Positions 29,838-38,971 of a stretch of DNA of 61,932 bases are shown here, in pieces; position 1 is the first letter of the stretch; the number at the start of each line of letters is the position of its first letter. A program made the translations under genes and the position numbers. The stretch lies in the IMG/VR virus record IMGVR_UViG_3300020578_003649, positions 1-61,932 of that record; one strand, written 5' to 3'. The notes beneath the pieces are model-generated. The model did no database searches. It was not told where the DNA came from and saw only the letters and a list, made by a program, of their open reading frames with translations. Source of the DNA: a virus.

Positions 29838-30998
29838 TTACCGGCAGTTAATGAGTTCTTTTACGAGGTCTTGTATGTGTAATATAGTTATTTTTAAATT
29901 GCCCAATTGAAACATTCCAACTTCGCCTGAATCTTGTATGATTGCTGAAAGATTTTCTATTATGTTATAATCTTGTTGAGTAAATTGGTTGCCATTAATT
30001 TCTACTATAATATCATCATAATCATAACGATCAGTGTTTGTTAGCGAATGACAACGTTTTCTTAAATCATATTTAGTTTTTGATTGTTCTAACGTAATAT
30101 ATTTCATCCATTCGGCGTCTGAATATATTCTATCACACCATGGCTCTAATAAACGCAATATATCTTGCGAACAATTTTCTACTCGAAATGCAATATTATA
30201 TTTAGGAAGAATAACGGGATGTTGCCATTCGTTATTTTTAATCCAACACCCCCATTTCCTTAAATAATTTCTACCTGCTTTTTCAGATACTTGTTTAAAG
30301 TAATCATCATCCCGACCAACTTCTTCTGTCCATCGGTGGCCTCTACATGTTAAATGATATACAAATGCATCCCGACTTTGAATTAATTCATATCCTGCTA
30401 ATATCCAACGTTGAAATATATCCGAATCTTCATATGGAAATGGTGCAAACAATGGATCATGGCCGCCGATTGCTTGAAAATCTGATTTATATAAAATCCA
30501 TGGAGCAAACATTCCGTATGTTATGCGATCTAATTGAGTTTCCTGTTCATTGATAACAAATTGTTCAAATGCATCAATATCTAACGTATCAAAGTCTTGA
30601 CCGAAGTCCATTATTACTTTTTCATTTCCCGGAGGGTGTAAAGGTGGCTCGATACGGGTTGCACAGACAACTTTTCCTGGCTCTAAGTGCTTAACTAAAT
30701 TTTCTATATAACTTGGCCCAATAATCATATCGGCGTGTAAAATACCCACTATATCATTTGTAGCAAGTTCAATACCTTTATCATATAGAATAGTATGACC
30801 GATTCGGTCTTCACTGCGGAATATTCTAGTTTGATTTCCGGGCTGAGTTTCTACATGTTGCATCCACTCCCACGTTCCATCTGTAGAACCATCATCTAAT
30901 AAAATAACTTCTGCCTCCGGGGCATGTTTTTGAATACTTGCATACACATTTTTTACGTGTCGCAAATTATTGTAACTAGGTATAATTAATGATATCAT
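29838..30998 (-). CDS. GT2 glycosyltransferase, 386 aa
   Basis: The start MISLIIPSYNNLRHVKNVYA (30998) overlaps the methyltransferase stop (ATGA). The GT-A core follows in order: PSYNN, AEVILLDDGSTDGTWEWM, GILHADMIIGPSYIE (DxD-like Ala-Asp-Met), and the acceptor part YGMFAPWILYKSDFQAIGGH. The C-terminus extends about 120 residues beyond the core. It transfers a sugar from a nucleotide donor to a surface glycan, most likely. Last gene of the glycan operon. Confidence 0.85.
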   Translation of the reverse strand: MISLIIPSYNNLRHVKNVYASIQKHAPEAEVILLDDGSTDGTWEWMQHVETQPGNQTRIFRSEDRIGHTILYDKGIELATNDIVGILHADMIIGPSYIENLVKHLEPGKVVCATRIEPPLHPPGNEKVIMDFGQDFDTLDIDAFEQFVINEQETQLDRITYGMFAPWILYKSDFQAIGGHDPLFAPFPYEDSDIFQRWILAGYELIQSRDAFVYHLTCRGHRWTEEVGRDDDYFKQVSEKAGRNYLRKWGCWIKNNEWQHPVILPKYNIAFRVENCSQDILRLLEPWCDRIYSDAEWMKYITLEQSKTKYDLRKRCHSLTNTDRYDYDDIIVEINGNQFTQQDYNIIENLSAIIQDSGEVGMFQLGNLKITILHIQDLVKELINCR

Positions 30999-31684
30999 AA
31001 TTTTTGTATTGTTACGCCCCAAATAACGTTAGGCGTATATATGTTATAATGTGAATAATATTTAGGATCATTGATTTCAGAAGTCATTTCTTCCCAATTT
31101 GTAAAATCTGATGAGTAATAAAACTTTTCATCAGAAACAAAATAACCATTTCTTTGTAATTCTCGTTTAATTATATTTTGACGCCGTAGGTCATAATATC
31201 TTAAAAATGGTTCGCCAGATTCTTCATAATTCATATATGGGCCAGCTGGCAATGTAATAATTAATTTAGAATTAGTATCCTTAAGTAGTTTGCAGGCTTT
31301 ATTAATTCCCAATATATCGTGATTCCATCGACATGTATCATCTTCAGCTAATCCGTTTGCCATACGATTACCAGCAAACCAAAAACCAAAATGTTCGAAT
31401 ACAGAAATTGAAATTATAAAATCATATTTATTAGATTCATCAAATTCTATAAAATCACATTGTATATGTTTCCAATTGGTATTTTTTCGTAGCCAATAAT
31501 GCGGTTCCGATGGCATGATGTCTGTAGTATTAACGTTAATAAAACCCTTTTCATGTATTGTTTCCGAAACCCCTTCGATGCCGCCCCGACATTCGCCTAT
31601 AATTAATACTGACTTAGTATTATCAATTAATTGATTAGCAAAGTATGGTACTTCTACTATTTTTGTTCCTTGTAACTGTATCAT
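30995..31684 (-). CDS. SAM-dependent methyltransferase-like protein, 229 aa
   Basis: A Rossmann motif I is visible in SVLIIGECRGGIEGVSETI, followed by NTTDIM (acidic end of strand 2) and DFIISISVFEHFGFWF (motif IV with the His-Phe typical of small-molecule methyltransferases). Within the glycan operon it may methylate a sugar to cap a chain. Target unknown. Confidence 0.7.
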   Translation of the reverse strand: MIQLQGTKIVEVPYFANQLIDNTKSVLIIGECRGGIEGVSETIHEKGFINVNTTDIMPSEPHYWLRKNTNWKHIQCDFIEFDESNKYDFIISISVFEHFGFWFAGNRMANGLAEDDTCRWNHDILGINKACKLLKDTNSKLIITLPAGPYMNYEESGEPFLRYYDLRRQNIIKRELQRNGYFVSDEKFYYSSDFTNWEEMTSEINDPKYYSHYNIYTPNVIWGVTIQKL

Positions 31685-32403
31685 ACCGTATATGTTTCTC
31701 CGTAACGTCTCATATCAGAATATAATAAATTAAATTCCGAATTCAAAAAATAAGTATTCATATTATTTTCTGCATTTCGGCAAAATTCATCAACCCCAAT
31801 GTTTATTTTATTTTCTTTAAATGTTAAAGAATTCATATGAGTAATTGTATTATTATCAGAAACAATTGTTTTAAAATTCATAGTTTCGCCAATACATCCG
31901 GTATAAAAATCTACACCCCAACCATAAATTAATTCTGCAGGATATTGTTGTATTTTTTCTAGAATATCTCTACGTATCAACGGTGCTTGAAAATCAATCC
32001 ATCGCACTTCCCGAAGTCCCTTACCCCAATTCCACATCTGTTTCCATCTGCATTGATCAATTGATGCATTGATAACAGTTGACGAATATACAGCTGCATC
32101 GGATTGAGTTGCTTCCCGAAGCGACGTTGTTAAAAAAGATGGTCCATGGAATACTAAATCATTATTTAAAAAATAAAGATAATCATGATTTGTTGATAAA
32201 AAATAATCTAGTACTACATTAAATCCGCCGCCGAAGAACGCATTTTCATCTAAACGATGTGTTGTTGTTTTTGCCAATGATTCTGATGAACCGTTATCTA
32301 ATACCATCAATTCACATTGTTCGAATAATGGATCTCGTTTTAATTGATTAACTAAATTATCTGTCCAAATTGGCAGATTATGATTAAGTGTTGCTATTAA
32401 CAT
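31681..32403 (-). CDS. GT2-type glycosyltransferase, 240 aa
   Basis: GT-A features: MLIATLNHNLPIWTDNLVNQ, ELMVLDNGSSES, and YLYFLNNDLVFHGPSFL (Asn-Asn-Asp as DxD-like). It lacks the usual N-terminal PxYN pattern. Overlaps the next gene by 4 bp. Probably one transferase of the chain assembly line. Confidence 0.7.
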   Translation of the reverse strand: MLIATLNHNLPIWTDNLVNQLKRDPLFEQCELMVLDNGSSESLAKTTTHRLDENAFFGGGFNVVLDYFLSTNHDYLYFLNNDLVFHGPSFLTTSLREATQSDAAVYSSTVINASIDQCRWKQMWNWGKGLREVRWIDFQAPLIRRDILEKIQQYPAELIYGWGVDFYTGCIGETMNFKTIVSDNNTITHMNSLTFKENKINIGVDEFCRNAENNMNTYFLNSEFNLLYSDMRRYGETYTV

Positions 32404-32405
32404 AT

Positions 32406-33203
32406 TTAAAACCTTAATTGATTTGTTTCTTTGCTAGGCATAACTATTCCTAAAAAATTCTTTGCAATTGTTTGTTCTGTGTTTCCTTGTTGTTTAAAAT
32501 CATTTAATTGTTCTAAATAATGAAATGGCTTAAACCAAGATTCGCATGGAACTAATCTAATAGCTTCTGACGCTAAAACATATTCACCATACCAAATAAG
32601 CTCGCCAGGAATCACATGTAATAACTGTTCAAATGTCAATTCATTTGGCTCTAAATAATTTTTTTTCATATGTTCAAATACTTTAACTGACCATAAGTTT
32701 GGACATGTCCAATCGTAGAATTTTCCGGTTCGTCCAAACAGATCCATAACCGTTTTTCTATCATGTTCATATGATTGTTTTACATTATCTAATAGATTTC
32801 CTTTAGTAGCCATCCATTGAAATAAATCTTTATTTTCATGCATTGTAGTATATGGAGTTTCTTCATCAAACATAAAATCATTAATAAAAAAATCTCGAAT
32901 AAAATATGAATCGCCATCTACCCATAGATAGTTATTACATAATCCAGTTTCACTAAATTTCATTTTTACCAATTGTTGCGAAAACCAATTTTGATGAACA
33001 GTATCTTGAATGATATCTTCATCAAATATCATATTATAACCATCAGTTCCGATAATATCTTTAAACAATTGTTCTTGTTGTTTAGGTATTGATAAGTATA
33101 CTGGAATATTATCTTTGTTATATTCTGCAGTAGTTTCAATAAGTTGTTTAGTATAGTGTACATGCGGAGCATGTGATTTAAATAAAAAAACTAAATTATC
33201 CAT
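32406..33203 (-). CDS. Glycosyltransferase-like protein (DUF6492 type), 265 aa
   Basis: Start MDNLVFLFKSHAPHVHYTKQ (33203). A fold with NYLWVDGDSYFIRDFFIND (Asp-x-Asp metal motif in a DGD setting) suggests a GT-A transferase of the DUF6492/glycosyltransferase-8-like kind. The rest is aromatic-rich. It lies 1 bp from the deacetylase upstream. Confidence 0.6.
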   Translation of the reverse strand: MDNLVFLFKSHAPHVHYTKQLIETTAEYNKDNIPVYLSIPKQQEQLFKDIIGTDGYNMIFDEDIIQDTVHQNWFSQQLVKMKFSETGLCNNYLWVDGDSYFIRDFFINDFMFDEETPYTTMHENKDLFQWMATKGNLLDNVKQSYEHDRKTVMDLFGRTGKFYDWTCPNLWSVKVFEHMKKNYLEPNELTFEQLLHVIPGELIWYGEYVLASEAIRLVPCESWFKPFHYLEQLNDFKQQGNTEQTIAKNFLGIVMPSKETNQLRF

Positions 33204-33204
33204 A

Positions 33205-33840
33205 TTAATCAAATAAATTCAAAATTTTATATTTTTCGATATAATGTATCTTCTTTTTAGAACATTGAAAATCACTGTGAAATGCTCGTAATACATCTTT
33301 CGTAAAATAATACCGATGTTGTTGACTTTTAAACATTTTTAATGCATCTAATTTTTTATCATAAAATGGCTCTATATCTACATATAAATTAGATCTCCAT
33401 GCATCTTGAGTACTAGGTGTATAATATTGAACTAAACTAATTTTACTATTACGAATCAATGCCGGCCCGAAGCCAGATATGTATCGATGTTCAAAATGCG
33501 AATCTGTTTCATTTGGTAAAAAAATTGCATCGAATTCTATTTCTGAATTTTTAATTATATTTTCAATTAATTGAATCCAATTTTCTTCTGAAAGTTCTTT
33601 AATAAATTTATAAGGAGTATTTATAATAGTTAAATTATTACAGCCGGCGGCAGCCCATACGTTTTCAACTTCTACTAAACGATGTTGTCCAGTTGATTCA
33701 TCACAATCACCCCCTTGTGCTAATTGCAATAAATTAAATTTTGTGTCAGTATATTTTAATATAGTTCCTAACATACTGTATTCGACATCATCCGGGTGAG
33801 GTGATAAACAAAGTACGTTATTAAAATTTAGAAATTTCAT
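33205..33840 (-). CDS. PIG-L family deacetylase, 211 aa
   Basis: Family signature CLSPHPDDVE at residues 11-20 (zinc ligands His15, Asp18), then LLQLAQGGDCDESTG, then FLPNETDSHFEHRYISG with the second zinc His pair. PIG-L/LmbE enzymes remove acetyl from N-acetyl-glucosamine or analog sugars. In this operon it could make a free amine on a glycan for later modification. Overlaps the WbqC gene by 20 bp. Confidence 0.85.
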   Translation of the reverse strand: MKFLNFNNVLCLSPHPDDVEYSMLGTILKYTDTKFNLLQLAQGGDCDESTGQHRLVEVENVWAAAGCNNLTIINTPYKFIKELSEENWIQLIENIIKNSEIEFDAIFLPNETDSHFEHRYISGFGPALIRNSKISLVQYYTPSTQDAWRSNLYVDIEPFYDKKLDALKMFKSQQHRYYFTKDVLRAFHSDFQCSKKKIHYIEKYKILNLFD

Positions 33841-34387
33841 ATAAATGCTCCAATGTGTGAATTTTATTCATATCTTGTTGATATATAACTTGTATGTCTT
33901 GCATATTAAATAATTCTTCATTTAAATAATCTTTACCGCCTTGTCCTGCTAAATATGTAGTAGCTCCATAATATTTACATAAATCTACTAATCTAGCATT
34001 AGAAGTTAAAGATGTTTCATAATCTTCTACTATAATGGTATCGATATTTAATTTTTTAATTAGATATCGAATAATCGATGAATTTGTTTGATATAAATTA
34101 TCTGTTATTAAATTATCCATCTCAGATAAAATATGTTTATATTTAGGTAATGAATTTTTAATTCGTTCCCAATCCTTTGAGGGATCAATGTATTGTTTTT
34201 TATTAATATTATCAATTCCTTTTCGTACACTCATCGTATTCCAACGGCCATCTAAATTAAATCTATTTTGAAACCCATTTTTTTCAAATTGGCAATTACC
34301 TAATAAAACAAATATATCAGCTTGTTGTATCTTTTGAAAAAAAGGATACCATGGTACGAAATTTGGCTGATGTATTGTAACTATCAT
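33821..34387 (-). CDS. WbqC-like family protein, 188 aa
   Basis: Characteristic N-terminal block: MIVTIHQPNFVPWYPFFQKI followed by QADIFVLLGNCQFEKNGFQNRF. WbqC-like proteins occur in O-antigen clusters; one role proposed is glycan modification by acyl or amino acid transfer. Fits the surrounding surface-sugar genes. Overlaps GT42-like gene by 4 bp. Confidence 0.8.
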   Translation of the reverse strand: MIVTIHQPNFVPWYPFFQKIQQADIFVLLGNCQFEKNGFQNRFNLDGRWNTMSVRKGIDNINKKQYIDPSKDWERIKNSLPKYKHILSEMDNLITDNLYQTNSSIIRYLIKKLNIDTIIVEDYETSLTSNARLVDLCKYYGATTYLAGQGGKDYLNEELFNMQDIQVIYQQDMNKIHTLEHLYEISKF

Positions 34388-35070
34388 ATACCTAACTTAT
34401 CTCGTTGTTCTTTCGTTAATTGATTAATATGACTAGCTGTTCCCCCATATCGCTCAATTAATCGAACCATTTGATTATAATCTAAATCATATCCTGCGGG
34501 CTGGGCTGCAGTTCCTTGTCCAGCAAATGATGGTTGACCATTATCATCTAATTTTCTATTTTCAAATACCGGATGATAACCCCCATTCGGATCGATACCA
34601 GCAAAGATAAATTCTTTATAATTTAGAAATTTTGCAAGAAAATTAGCAGCAGTTACACCACAAGATCCTGGCCATTCGTCTAAACTAGGTACTTGTGCAT
34701 TTTCGCTATTAGTTCTATGTTGTTCTTCTAATTTAGAATTATCACCTGGATGAAGTTCGTATAGATAAAAATCAATATCATTAAATCTGTCAGGGAATAT
34801 TTCAGTTAATTTAGAAAAATGTACATGTTGATTAACGCCGCCAAATCTAGGATTAAATTGAGAATGTAAAAAGCTAGGAACAATCATAGTTCTTACCTTT
34901 TTAAAATCATCATCTGATGTTAATTCCATCGGTTCAATATCATTAAAAAACACGTATGTCGGTTCTTCGCATAACCAAATTGCATTATTTAATGCAGCTA
35001 CATCATATTTATCTGATTTTGGTAAATATAGCGCACTAGGGCCTTTACCTAAAATTATAATTGGTTTCAT
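34384..35070 (-). CDS. GT42/DUF115-like glycosyltransferase (possible sialyltransferase-type), 228 aa
   Basis: Opens MKPIIILGKGPSALYLPKSD, then YDVAALNNAIWL, and later WPGSCGVTAANFLAKFLNYK + EFIFAGID. The order GxGPS, N-rich switch, SGxxxA and SGID-like is that of the bacterial sialyltransferases of GT42. Together with a CMP-sugar cytidylyltransferase in the same operon (37282) this points to a nonulosonic-acid transfer step. Fold-level similarity only. Confidence 0.5.
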   Translation of the reverse strand: MKPIIILGKGPSALYLPKSDKYDVAALNNAIWLCEEPTYVFFNDIEPMELTSDDDFKKVRTMIVPSFLHSQFNPRFGGVNQHVHFSKLTEIFPDRFNDIDFYLYELHPGDNSKLEEQHRTNSENAQVPSLDEWPGSCGVTAANFLAKFLNYKEFIFAGIDPNGGYHPVFENRKLDDNGQPSFAGQGTAAQPAGYDLDYNQMVRLIERYGGTASHINQLTKEQRDKLGI

Positions 35071-35804
35071 TTATCTCCTAATTTGTTTAATATATAGTCA
35101 TATGTAAATTCGGGAGCAGATTCCCAATGTTTACTTAAAATATAATCATGATGATTCTTACAATAATCAGAATTTATATCATAGTAAATTGCAATTGCAT
35201 TATCATCTTTATCAGGAAATCTCATATCTATTAATTGCAACTCTGGTAAATAATTTAGTATATCCGATGGATCGAATGCTAAACTATTAGTAATACCAAT
35301 ATCTTCAATAATGTATACGCCATCTTTATTTAATTTTGTTTTGAAGTTATTGAACGTCTGAATCTGATCATTTAATTCATGTGAACCATCATCAATAATA
35401 ATGTGAAAATAACCATCTGGTATGCTTTCTAGAAATTTATTTCGTTCGAGCATACTATTAAAATCATTTGCACATGAATTAATTTGTATTAACTCTGTTC
35501 TAGGATATTCTTTTAATGTTTCTAAAACTTCATGGAACTTGCACCCAGGCCAATCTACTCGTTCAAATGTATCAGCTCCATAAATTTTTGCTTTAGTAAA
35601 GTATTCAGACCATAATTTTAGAGATGTGCCTCGCAAAATTCCAATTTCTAATATATTAATATCTTCATGTTGGTATATATGGAATAATCTATCATAAATC
35701 TCTAAGTATGTATGAGCGGGTATACTTTTATTTCCGCAATGCGGATCTTTATCACAATCCCACTTGTAGTGTTTTAATATATCTACTAATGTTTTATTTT
35801 TCAC
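35067..35804 (-). CDS. Class I SAM methyltransferase-like protein (CmcI/TylF type), 245 aa
   Basis: Motif I DINILEIGILRGTSLKLWSE, followed by KIYGADTFERVDWPG, and a later GYFHIIIDDGSHELNDQIQT (Asp-Asp-Gly-Ser-His, a metal-binding and substrate loop typical of macrocin/CmcI-type O-methyltransferases). Probably methylates a sugar hydroxyl. Overlaps the epimerase by 11 bp. Confidence 0.75.
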   Translation of the reverse strand: MKNKTLVDILKHYKWDCDKDPHCGNKSIPAHTYLEIYDRLFHIYQHEDINILEIGILRGTSLKLWSEYFTKAKIYGADTFERVDWPGCKFHEVLETLKEYPRTELIQINSCANDFNSMLERNKFLESIPDGYFHIIIDDGSHELNDQIQTFNNFKTKLNKDGVYIIEDIGITNSLAFDPSDILNYLPELQLIDMRFPDKDDNAIAIYYDINSDYCKNHHDYILSKHWESAPEFTYDYILNKLGDK

Positions 35805-36684
35805 CCTGTTCCTTTATATAATTTAAAAATTTACGTATGCCAGTTTGTAAACTAGTTTTTGGAAACCATCCTATTTTTTTTAATTTATCACTATTACCGA
35901 TGCAACCGAATTGATCTCCAGGATGACTTCCAATATCATTGATTTGATATTCTTCAATTGATTTATCATTAGCTTGTATTAATGAATATATCAATTCCCG
36001 TATAGTAGTTTTAATACCAGTTGAGACATTAAATGTATCTGAATTATTATTTGTTAACATTAATAACAATGCATCTACAACATCATCAACATAAATTATA
36101 TCTCGATATCTATCTAGCGAACCAGTTACGTTAATCATATTACCTTTGATAACTTGATTTGCAAATGCAGATACTACACCTTTATATTCATTTGATAAAT
36201 CTTGTCCTGGGCCGTATGTGTTCCATAATCTTAAAATAGAATATGAAAAATTATGTTGTTGTGCGAATTTCTTAATGTAATACTCGCCTGATAATTTACT
36301 AACTGCATAATTAGATAATGGATCTAATAAATCTGATTCTATTGCATTATCATTATTACCATATACTGCCATCGTTGATGTATATACAATATGTTTAACT
36401 TGTTTATGTGCTGCTAAATAACAAATTTGTAACGTACCTCTAATATTATAATTTAAATCTAACTGCGGATCTATTTCAGAACCTCTACCATATGGCTGTG
36501 CTGCTAAATGATATATAATATCAATTGGGTCTTCAATTTGTAATAAATCATCTGAACTAATATCTAATACATAATCAGCGTTATGATTTAAATCTACAGT
36601 AATTACATTATGATTCATTTCTTTTAATTTCGATACTAAATTAGTACCAATTAAACCATGGCCGCCTGTTACTAATATATTCAT
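35794..36684 (-). CDS. NAD-dependent nucleotide-sugar epimerase/dehydratase, 296 aa
   Basis: Extended SDR: NAD loop LVTGGHGLIGTNLVSKLKEM, substrate-binding TSTMAVYG, and the active YxxxK in NYAVSKLSGEYYI. The protein has the usual tail DIIYVDDVVDALLLML. It interconverts UDP- or other NDP-sugars. Part of the central sugar-making half of the operon. Confidence 0.9.
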   Translation of the reverse strand: MNILVTGGHGLIGTNLVSKLKEMNHNVITVDLNHNADYVLDISSDDLLQIEDPIDIIYHLAAQPYGRGSEIDPQLDLNYNIRGTLQICYLAAHKQVKHIVYTSTMAVYGNNDNAIESDLLDPLSNYAVSKLSGEYYIKKFAQQHNFSYSILRLWNTYGPGQDLSNEYKGVVSAFANQVIKGNMINVTGSLDRYRDIIYVDDVVDALLLMLTNNNSDTFNVSTGIKTTIRELIYSLIQANDKSIEEYQINDIGSHPGDQFGCIGNSDKLKKIGWFPKTSLQTGIRKFLNYIKEQGEK

Positions 36685-37295
36685 ATGAATCTATAATTTA
36701 ATTCGCCTAAATCTTCTATAGTATGTTTAATAATATCATTTGATTTTACTATACAATCAACTTGAGGTCCGCCGTTTATTGTAGTAGGAGTTCCTGTTAA
36801 AATTATATCGCCTTTATTCAATTTAACAATTTTAGAAATATAACTTACAGATAGATATGGATTCAAAATCATATCCATTGTATTACCACGCTGTAATTCT
36901 ATTCCATTTATAAATGTTTTCATTTCTAAAGTTCGATTACGTAAATCTAAATGTTTAACATTCTTAGATATAGGACAAAAACCAGTTCTAGATTTAGAAA
37001 ATGCTAAATGATGATCTCTATTATAAATACTATTACAAGTAATATCTCCAGCTACAAAAAAACCAGAGATGACATCATATGCATCATCTTCTGAAATATT
37101 TTCGCAGTCTTGATTAATTAATATGCCTAATTCAACTTCAGTCCAAACTATATCAACTTTATATGTTGGGTATGTAACATTTGAATTTTCATATGTTAAA
37201 CAATTGGTAGATTTCAAAAAATATATCGGATCTTGATTTGATACCCCAATACCTCGATAATTTAATGCTAAACAATGTACATTATTGATGTTCAT
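36681..37295 (-). CDS. FAH-family (fumarylacetoacetase-like) hydrolase, 204 aa
   Basis: Start MNINNVHCLALNYRGIGVSN at 37295. Family blocks: WTEVELGILIN (metal-binding Glu pair), SGFFVAGDITCN, FSKSRTGFCPIS, and GDIILTGTPTTI. FAH proteins cleave C-C bonds in beta-diketo acids or decarboxylate 2-oxo acids. An enzyme of this type in a glycan operon is unusual; it might work on a keto acid related to nonulosonic-acid chemistry. The substrate is not readable. Confidence 0.8.
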   Translation of the reverse strand: MNINNVHCLALNYRGIGVSNQDPIYFLKSTNCLTYENSNVTYPTYKVDIVWTEVELGILINQDCENISEDDAYDVISGFFVAGDITCNSIYNRDHHLAFSKSRTGFCPISKNVKHLDLRNRTLEMKTFINGIELQRGNTMDMILNPYLSVSYISKIVKLNKGDIILTGTPTTINGGPQVDCIVKSNDIIKHTIEDLGELNYRFI

Positions 37296-37941
37296 GATTT
37301 CTTTTATATAAAATTTCTGCAATTTCAAAATCTAATGGAGTATCAATTTCTATACCTTCTGCTTCTTCAATTGGATAAAATAAACAATTGTTAGTAATTG
37401 CATTTTTTGTTTGTAATAAACTTTTAACTTCAGAAATCATTACATTAAATGTTGGCAATTTAATAGGTTCAAGATCTTGAGAATTTGGCGTATTTGCTAA
37501 ATCATAATTAATAGGCGAATCTTTAAACCATGCATGTTTTTTTGCAAATAATGCTGTTACTAACGAATCATACTGATCGGAATGATTTATAAACTCTTCA
37601 TAACAATTTTTTAATGTACTATCTTTTAATAATGGAGCTGTTGGTTGAAGAATCATTATATATTTTGTATCAACACTATTTCCTAAATATTCATAATATT
37701 GACTATTATTACATTCAGAACTAGCATAAAATTCCGGCCGGCGTACAAATTTTACTTCATATTTTTTAGCCATAGCTTCTGCTACTTCACTGTCAGAATC
37801 GATAACAACTGGCAATCCTAATGTTTTAGCTTGTTTAATTTTTATTTCTAACAAACTAGAATTAGCAAATGGTTTGAAATTTTTATTTTTTACCCGTGTT
37901 GATCCAGCTCTGCAAGGTATTACAATTGTGATGTTATCCAT
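37282..37941 (-). CDS. CMP-nonulosonate-type cytidylyltransferase (NeuA/KdsB-like), 219 aa
   Basis: N-terminal signature IPCRAGSTRVKNKN (residues 8-21), the acylneuraminate cytidylyltransferase P-loop, followed by VVIDSDSE and ILQPTAPLL (the conserved LQPTxP strand). It activates an acidic sugar as CMP-sugar. No NeuB-type synthase is seen in this window; it could lie outside or the sugar could come from the host. Confidence 0.85.
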   Translation of the reverse strand: MDNITIVIPCRAGSTRVKNKNFKPFANSSLLEIKIKQAKTLGLPVVIDSDSEVAEAMAKKYEVKFVRRPEFYASSECNNSQYYEYLGNSVDTKYIMILQPTAPLLKDSTLKNCYEEFINHSDQYDSLVTALFAKKHAWFKDSPINYDLANTPNSQDLEPIKLPTFNVMISEVKSLLQTKNAITNNCLFYPIEEAEGIEIDTPLDFEIAEILYKRNHEHQ

Positions 37942-38915
37942 TATAATAATCCACCATCTTTTAATTCATTAATACATGTATCCCAATCCGAAAAACGAAA
38001 TGCTTTATCATCAATATATGCTACAGCTCTAGGTTTTTCTGCAGTTACTTTAGAAATATATTTATCTAAACCATGTTGTTCTAACCATTCCCAAACTAAT
38101 TGCGTACCAGTTTTGCCATTAACTAATCCTCGATCTGGTTTTGCTTTAGCAGTATAACAAATTAATGTATATTTTTCAGATAATGTTTTCAATGCATCTT
38201 CGATTCCATCTACTGGGGTATCATATATAGTTCCATCATGATAACCTTTTGAATTCTTATGAATTACACCATCAAAATCAATTCCTAAATTAATAGTTTC
38301 ATCTGGATAAGAATGTTTACGAATTCCTTTATTCCAATTTAATTGTTTTAATTCATCTGGACGATTTTGGTTAATAGGTGGAGTTGCACAACCTGAGCCA
38401 TGAGTTAATTCATAAGTTAACAACAATGTTAAAACTTCTGCTGTATGATAATATTCTGCACCTAATTCTACAGTTGTACAATTTTCTACTTTTTCTGATA
38501 AAGGGTGAGATGTAATACAAGCAACATTTAATCCTCTTGTATTTGCCCATTGCAATGCTTTGATAATGTCTTTACTTCTACCTGAAGAACTAATACCTAA
38601 TACCAATGATTGCGAAATTTGTTCCTCTGTACGATTTCTAGTAAATGCTTCCATCCAAGAAACCATCCATTGATCCCAATCTGTATCATTTATAAATGAT
38701 GTTGCTAAAATTGCAGAACCCGGGGCTTGTGCTAAACGTTGTCCGTTTGATAATCTAGTGATGTCAGCGGCTGCGTGATCTGCAACTGCTAAATTACCAC
38801 CATGTCCTAAAATGTAAATGTTGTTAGATTTGTTAAATTTGTGTTGTAAGTCGGACCATTCTTTAGAATGAATTACTTCTTCAAATCTACCAATTAAGTT
38901 TTCATAGTTTAACAT
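37941..38915 (-). CDS. SIS-HAD fusion (GmhA-like isomerase + phosphatase), 324 aa
   Basis: Residues 1-190: a SIS domain with GHGGNLAVADHAAAD (37-51) and LVLGISSSGRSKDII, as in sedoheptulose-7-phosphate isomerase. Residues 205-324: a HAD domain with GIDFDGVIHKN (motif I), LICYTAKAKPD (motif II), and VAYIDDKAFRF (motif IV). GmhA and GmhB normally are separate; this order fuses isomerase and phosphatase, which could give a heptose-like or nonulosonic precursor. Driven by its own TTGGAC promoter. Confidence 0.8.
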   Translation of the reverse strand: MLNYENLIGRFEEVIHSKEWSDLQHKFNKSNNIYILGHGGNLAVADHAAADITRLSNGQRLAQAPGSAILATSFINDTDWDQWMVSWMEAFTRNRTEEQISQSLVLGISSSGRSKDIIKALQWANTRGLNVACITSHPLSEKVENCTTVELGAEYYHTAEVLTLLLTYELTHGSGCATPPINQNRPDELKQLNWNKGIRKHSYPDETINLGIDFDGVIHKNSKGYHDGTIYDTPVDGIEDALKTLSEKYTLICYTAKAKPDRGLVNGKTGTQLVWEWLEQHGLDKYISKVTAEKPRAVAYIDDKAFRFSDWDTCINELKDGGLL

Positions 38916-38942
38916 AATATACCTTTTTATTGTTTATAACTT

Positions 38943-38971
38943 ATAATATTTAATTTTTTGTCAAAGTCCAA
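38943..38971 (-). promoter_or_regulatory. Promoter TTGGAC-N17-TATTAT
   Basis: TTGGAC and TATTAT with a 17-bp spacer in the only real gap of the glycan operon, before the SIS-HAD gene; the -35 overlaps the last codons of the RmlD-like gene. Confidence 0.55.
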
